Source: Balneola sp. (lineage in GTDB: Bacteria > Bacteroidota > Rhodothermia > Balneolales > Balneolaceae). From it: a DNA stretch of 64,000 nucleotides. Of this stretch, positions 60,880-64,000 are shown piece by piece. The notes beneath the pieces are model-generated. The model ran no database searches. It was not told the DNA's origin and saw only the letters and a program-made list of their open reading frames with translations. Positions within the stretch are counted from its first letter, which is position 1; every line of letters begins with the position of its first letter. The stretch lies in the NCBI GenBank assembly GCA_002696035.1, contig NZQV01000021.1, forward strand, positions 1-64,000, written 5' to 3'. The translations under genes were made by a program, and so were the position numbers.

Positions 60880-61038
60880 TTAAATGGAAGCTATTTTCGC
60901 GATAAAGCTATCTTTACATCTCTCTTTAAGATCATCTACTGAGTAAAGGATTTCCTCTTCCTCTAGAAAATCAAAGGAACTGGAACTTTCAGAAAGTTTT
61001 TGAATGCCTTTCCTGATTGAGTTTTCATCTTGTCGCTT
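60880..61038 (-). pseudogene. Possible remnant of a small antitoxin-like gene
   Basis: A 52-codon minus-strand frame with no start codon and a stop immediately upstream. It reads ... FDFLEEEEILYSVDDLKERC ... in style like the C-terminal half of small antitoxin or regulator proteins. It may be the end of a decayed gene. The remaining part of the 60791-61160 gap holds one REP-like hairpin and otherwise nothing. Confidence 0.25.
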
Positions 61039-61160
61039 TCAAATCAAGGTTCAAAAAGGAAGAAGTTTAACCAATACATTTACCGATTTTAGCTCGATCA
61101 TATTTCTCCAATTTGTATCTTTGCCTCCATAGATTCATCAAAACAAAAGACGAATTGGCA

Positions 61161-62066
61161 ATGAGCGCATCTCAGAAAAGAACAGACGATTCTAGTATTG
61201 GCATCCTAATCATGGCCCACGGGGGCGGAACCACCTGGAACAAGATGGTGAAAGATGCCGCAAAACCATTGATCAAAAAACACCCGGTAGAATTTGCGTG
61301 GGGGATGGCTAACTTTGTATCCATTCAAAAGGCGGTTCAAAACCTGGAAGCTGGAAAGTTAGATCGGATCGTAGTAGTACCACTTTTTATTTCAAAACAC
61401 AGTCCTATTCTACGTCAGGCTGAATATTTACTGGGTTTGCGGGATGAACTGGCCGATCAGCCGATGCCCGTGATGCATTACACGGAGGAATTCATGGAGA
61501 TGTCTGGTGTGGATCTGGATGAATCTCATAAAATGCACAACATGTTGTTCCCTCCCACGCTCAATCAAGTGGAGCTGAACACCCCGGTTCAATTCACCGA
61601 TGCCCTGGACGATCACCCCGCAGTGGCCGGGATTTTGAGAGATCGAATGTTGGCGCTTAGCGAAGATCCTGCAAACGAAACCGTGGTGCTTGCTGCTCAC
61701 GGTCCGAATGGAGAGAATGACAATACCGGCTGGGTAAAAAACATGGAGTCGCTGGCAGCTCAGGTTCAGGAACTTCAAAAGCAGGATGGGAAGAAACCAT
61801 TCAAGAATATAAACGCGCTAACCGTTCGGGATGATGCCCCGAAAGACATTCACGAGCAAGCCAGGCAACATCTGAGAGCGATAGTTCGGCAGGGCAACAT
61901 CTCCGGCGATGTAATTGTGATCCCTGTATTTCTATCACCGGGCGGAAGAGAAAAGTCCATCGCACAGCGCCTCGAAGGACTGGATTTTAAGTGGAGCGGA
62001 AAGACCTTATTGCCAGACTCCCGGCTAACGGATTTCCTGGTGGGAAGTGTTGAAAAAGTCATTTAA
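61161..62066 (+). CDS. CbiX-like (sirohydrochlorin/cobalto-chelatase family) protein
   Basis: 301 residues from ATG 61161. An in-frame TTG 48 bases upstream gives a basic extension that looks non-coding. Two tandem CbiX-like halves are seen: GILIMAHGGGTTWNK with His20, and VVLAAHGPNGENDN near the middle. The first His and the PLFISKHSPILRQ motif are the metal-binding elements of the family. It may insert or carry a divalent metal into a tetrapyrrole, but no other tetrapyrrole gene is nearby. It is monocistronic and convergent with the GNAT gene. Confidence 0.82.
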   Translation: MSASQKRTDDSSIGILIMAHGGGTTWNKMVKDAAKPLIKKHPVEFAWGMANFVSIQKAVQNLEAGKLDRIVVVPLFISKHSPILRQAEYLLGLRDELADQPMPVMHYTEEFMEMSGVDLDESHKMHNMLFPPTLNQVELNTPVQFTDALDDHPAVAGILRDRMLALSEDPANETVVLAAHGPNGENDNTGWVKNMESLAAQVQELQKQDGKKPFKNINALTVRDDAPKDIHEQARQHLRAIVRQGNISGDVIVIPVFLSPGGREKSIAQRLEGLDFKWSGKTLLPDSRLTDFLVGSVEKVI

Positions 62067-62079
62067 TGAGCACTTAATA

Positions 62080-62610
62080 CTATTGGAAAAAAGCCTCCGG
62101 ATAAACGATCTCGCCACTTACCTTTATTAAACTGTCCGGGAATAATTCGATAGCCATGCAATTTTCAGCGGGTGCCTCAAAAGGAAATGAAATGCCAAAG
62201 TCTTGTGCTTCTTTGTACCCAAATTTGGGATAATAATCTTCGTGTCCGATCAGGACAACAGATCGAAAACCTAACTCCTTTGCTTTGTTGTGGGCTGTAC
62301 GGATCAACATTTTTCCAACACCTTTTCGTTGATGATCCGGTAGCACGCTTACAGGCGCAAGAGCAAGTGAATCGAATGTAGTGGTCGCACCCTTAATCTG
62401 GATCTTAGTCAAAAGAATGTGTCCAACAACGGTATTATCAACTTCAGCAAGCAGCGAGAGTTCAGGAATAAAGGCTGGGGAATCCCGAAGTTTCTTTACT
62501 AAAAGATGTTCTTTTTGGTCACTCATCGGCTCCGGTTCAAATGCTTTTCTGATCACTTTTTCAACCCTTGAACGGTCAATTTTTTGTTCTTGTCTTACCG
62601 TGATATCCAT
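62080..62610 (-). CDS. GNAT-family N-acetyltransferase (YhbS-like)
   Basis: 176 residues. The acetyl-CoA loop is HQRKGVGKML (around 94-103), followed by VVLIGHEDYYPKFGY, typical of the YhbS/COG3153 group. The substrate is unknown. It lies 11 bases after the start of the LptA/OstA-like gene, in the same orientation, and may share its transcript. Confidence 0.88.
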   Translation of the reverse strand: MDITVRQEQKIDRSRVEKVIRKAFEPEPMSDQKEHLLVKKLRDSPAFIPELSLLAEVDNTVVGHILLTKIQIKGATTTFDSLALAPVSVLPDHQRKGVGKMLIRTAHNKAKELGFRSVVLIGHEDYYPKFGYKEAQDFGISFPFEAPAENCMAIELFPDSLIKVSGEIVYPEAFFQ

Positions 62611-62621
62611 AAAGAAACCAT

Positions 62622-64000
62622 CTATTCGTCAGCCGTTGTACGTTCCAGATACTCCACAAATCGCCGGGGTAAGGAAAAAGGCCGTTCTTTGGGAACAGGT
62701 GGAAATCTTGGAGTTAGGGTAGTATCTGGCCGGGTTGGTCGCAGATCGGGATTCCATGCAAATCCATCCAGTTTACGGTCGGCAAGCCCCGGGAATTCTT
62801 CAAAGAAATAGCCCTCGTTCTTTCCGGCAACTACGCGCATCAGGCTTCCATTATTGAAGTACATGGTGGTTTTTGGGGACGTATATTCAACGGCACCGTC
62901 GGGTTCATCTTCTGCATTTTTGGTGTGATAGAGTACCTGACTATTGGGATAGATCTCGATGCGTGAAATGTCCCCGTTTTTAAAGTTGGCGACCAGCGTA
63001 TCCCCTTTGATCTGATGAAGCCGCCCGGTGGCACTGTCTTCCTGAACGGCAATTGTTCTATGAAATGACCGAAGTTTTTCCACATTATTACTATCCATTT
63101 GTACGGAAATATAGGGGCCGGTAAGCTGGATATTCTTATGCCAGGCGATGGGGTTCGAAATGAGCTCAAAGATCTCCGTTGATGAATCATATAATAAAGT
63201 ATCTGAGACGGAAGAAAAGTCAACAGACCAGACCCGAACATCTCCAAAGCCGCGAATGTAATTCACCGAATCCCGATCTATCATCAGTAATTGTCGGGAA
63301 TTGATGTGTGTGGTGTCGGTGGTATCGGCGCTGATGCGGCGGAGGTAAGCATTGCCATCAACAAAACGGCGTCCGGAGGAATCGGCTTCCAGGTAATCTC
63401 CGGTTAAAATGCCATTGTTGGTGCTGTCTGCCACAAACAAATTACTGTATAGTTGCAGGTATTTACTCTCCCGGTTGATGAAAAGGCTGTCGCCCTCGGC
63501 GTATTGGGAGGAATCGGAGAGCTGTACATCACCCCTGAATATAGCGCTGTCCTGTCGCTGAAAATAAGCCCCGCGTTTGGCAATAAGTGTACCTTCAGCA
63601 TCTTCCAGACGGATCCCATCTTCAAAAAAAGCTTCCTTTGTAAAGAAATTGTAGTCCACTTTTTCGCCGAAAAGGGTAGTGCTGTCTTGCTGAATGACAA
63701 CGCGCCCCCGTAACAAGCTAAGGTCCCGATTGGTGTAATAGTAAAGCGTATCGGCCCAGATGATCTCATCGGGAGTGTCGATCTGAATGTTACCAAAAGC
63801 CCGCATCTCATTGGTTTCAATGAATCGCCAGGCGCTGTCAGCCACCATCTCGATATTCCCCGTAGATAGCCGGGTATTATACAATTTCTGTATCTGCTGT
63901 CCGTCAATTATTGCGCCCTGAGCCCGACTGAAAGATTCAATATTGATGACATTCTGCGCTTGCAAGGGGATCGCAAAGAAATACCCAATGATGAGAGCTA
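62622..64000 (-). CDS. OstA/LptA-like protein, N-terminal end off window
   Basis: At least 447 residues. The frame stays open past the first TTG (63965) to the window edge, with hydrophobic residues (ALIIGYFFAIPLQAQ) that form the end of a signal peptide, so the start codon is outside. The mature part is made of repeated short beta strands with the OstA pattern: EMRAFGNIQIDTPDEIIWAD, LLRGRVVIQQDSTTLFGEKV, AIFRGDVQLSD. LptA-like proteins carry lipopolysaccharide across the periplasm to LptD. Proteins of this sort in Bacteroidota are longer than E. coli LptA. It is partial at the 5' end. Confidence 0.8.
   Translation of the reverse strand, partial: ALIIGYFFAIPLQAQNVINIESFSRAQGAIIDGQQIQKLYNTRLSTGNIEMVADSAWRFIETNEMRAFGNIQIDTPDEIIWADTLYYYTNRDLSLLRGRVVIQQDSTTLFGEKVDYNFFTKEAFFEDGIRLEDAEGTLIAKRGAYFQRQDSAIFRGDVQLSDSSQYAEGDSLFINRESKYLQLYSNLFVADSTNNGILTGDYLEADSSGRRFVDGNAYLRRISADTTDTTHINSRQLLMIDRDSVNYIRGFGDVRVWSVDFSSVSDTLLYDSSTEIFELISNPIAWHKNIQLTGPYISVQMDSNNVEKLRSFHRTIAVQEDSATGRLHQIKGDTLVANFKNGDISRIEIYPNSQVLYHTKNAEDEPDGAVEYTSPKTTMYFNNGSLMRVVAGKNEGYFFEEFPGLADRKLDGFAWNPDLRPTRPDTTLTPRFPPVPKERPFSLPRRFVEYLERTTADE

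Overview
The window comes from a Gram-negative bacterium of the Bacteroidota/Balneolota (FCB) group. Supporting signs are a PorU-type type IX secretion sortase, a serine palmitoyltransferase, a TonB-dependent receptor with a CarboxypepD_reg-like N-terminus, a fused E1 alpha/beta 2-oxoacid dehydrogenase, lipoproteins with Bacteroidota-type lipoboxes, mostly weak Shine-Dalgarno sequences, and promoters of the TTTG-N19-TAnnTTTG type. A Balneola/Gracilimonas-like genome is my best guess, from the overall flavour of the proteins rather than from any marker I could align. It looks like ordinary chromosome: no prophage, insertion sequence, CRISPR array, rRNA or tRNA was seen.

Layout. 1-3842 (minus) is porU, running off the left edge. 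4-9 kb (minus) holds a thiolase with its own promoter and terminator, and an operon of two paralogous TPR lipoproteins plus a trans-sulfuration enzyme. 9-13 kb has ridA, an M23 peptidase, an FAH-family hydrolase, and rplU-rpmA with a clear promoter and terminator; L21 carries a Rho_N-like tail. 13-18 kb has lexA divergent from a lipoprotein with a cyclophilin domain, a serine-less alpha/beta hydrolase coupled to a DinB-like protein, and a haem-binding protein. 18-25 kb has fbaB, a UPF0104-type membrane protein joined to radA, rpsU, a TIGR02757-type protein, a methyltransferase and mutY with an intact Nudix box. 26.7-32.7 kb contains the candidate system of most interest: an NAD-dependent epimerase/reductase, two GT4 glycosyltransferases, serine palmitoyltransferase and a GNAT-type acyltransferase. 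Together they could make and glycosylate ceramide.

33-45 kb holds fumC, the E1 fusion, threonine/serine dehydratase, an AsmA-like protein, an M14 peptidase with a second glutaminase-like domain, an amidohydrolase and ogt. 45.8-48.9 kb is a three-gene minus-strand locus (His/Cys-rich small protein, His-rich lipoprotein, ZnuD-like TonB receptor), probably for zinc or another metal. 49-64 kb holds a sialate O-acetylesterase, ppdK, a MerA-like flavoprotein, a 3'-5' exonuclease, L-asparaginase, an EF-G paralogue, a CbiX-like chelatase, a GNAT protein and an OstA/LptA-like protein that runs off the right edge.

Between genes, mainly after 37 kb, lie several classes of short extragenic palindromes. 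The best is a REP-like hairpin with an invariant ACGC-TYT-GCGT core and arms that change in sequence but stay complementary. A second regulatory pattern is the LacI-type half-palindrome AAGCGCTT in front of three central-metabolism genes (thiolase, E1, ppdK).
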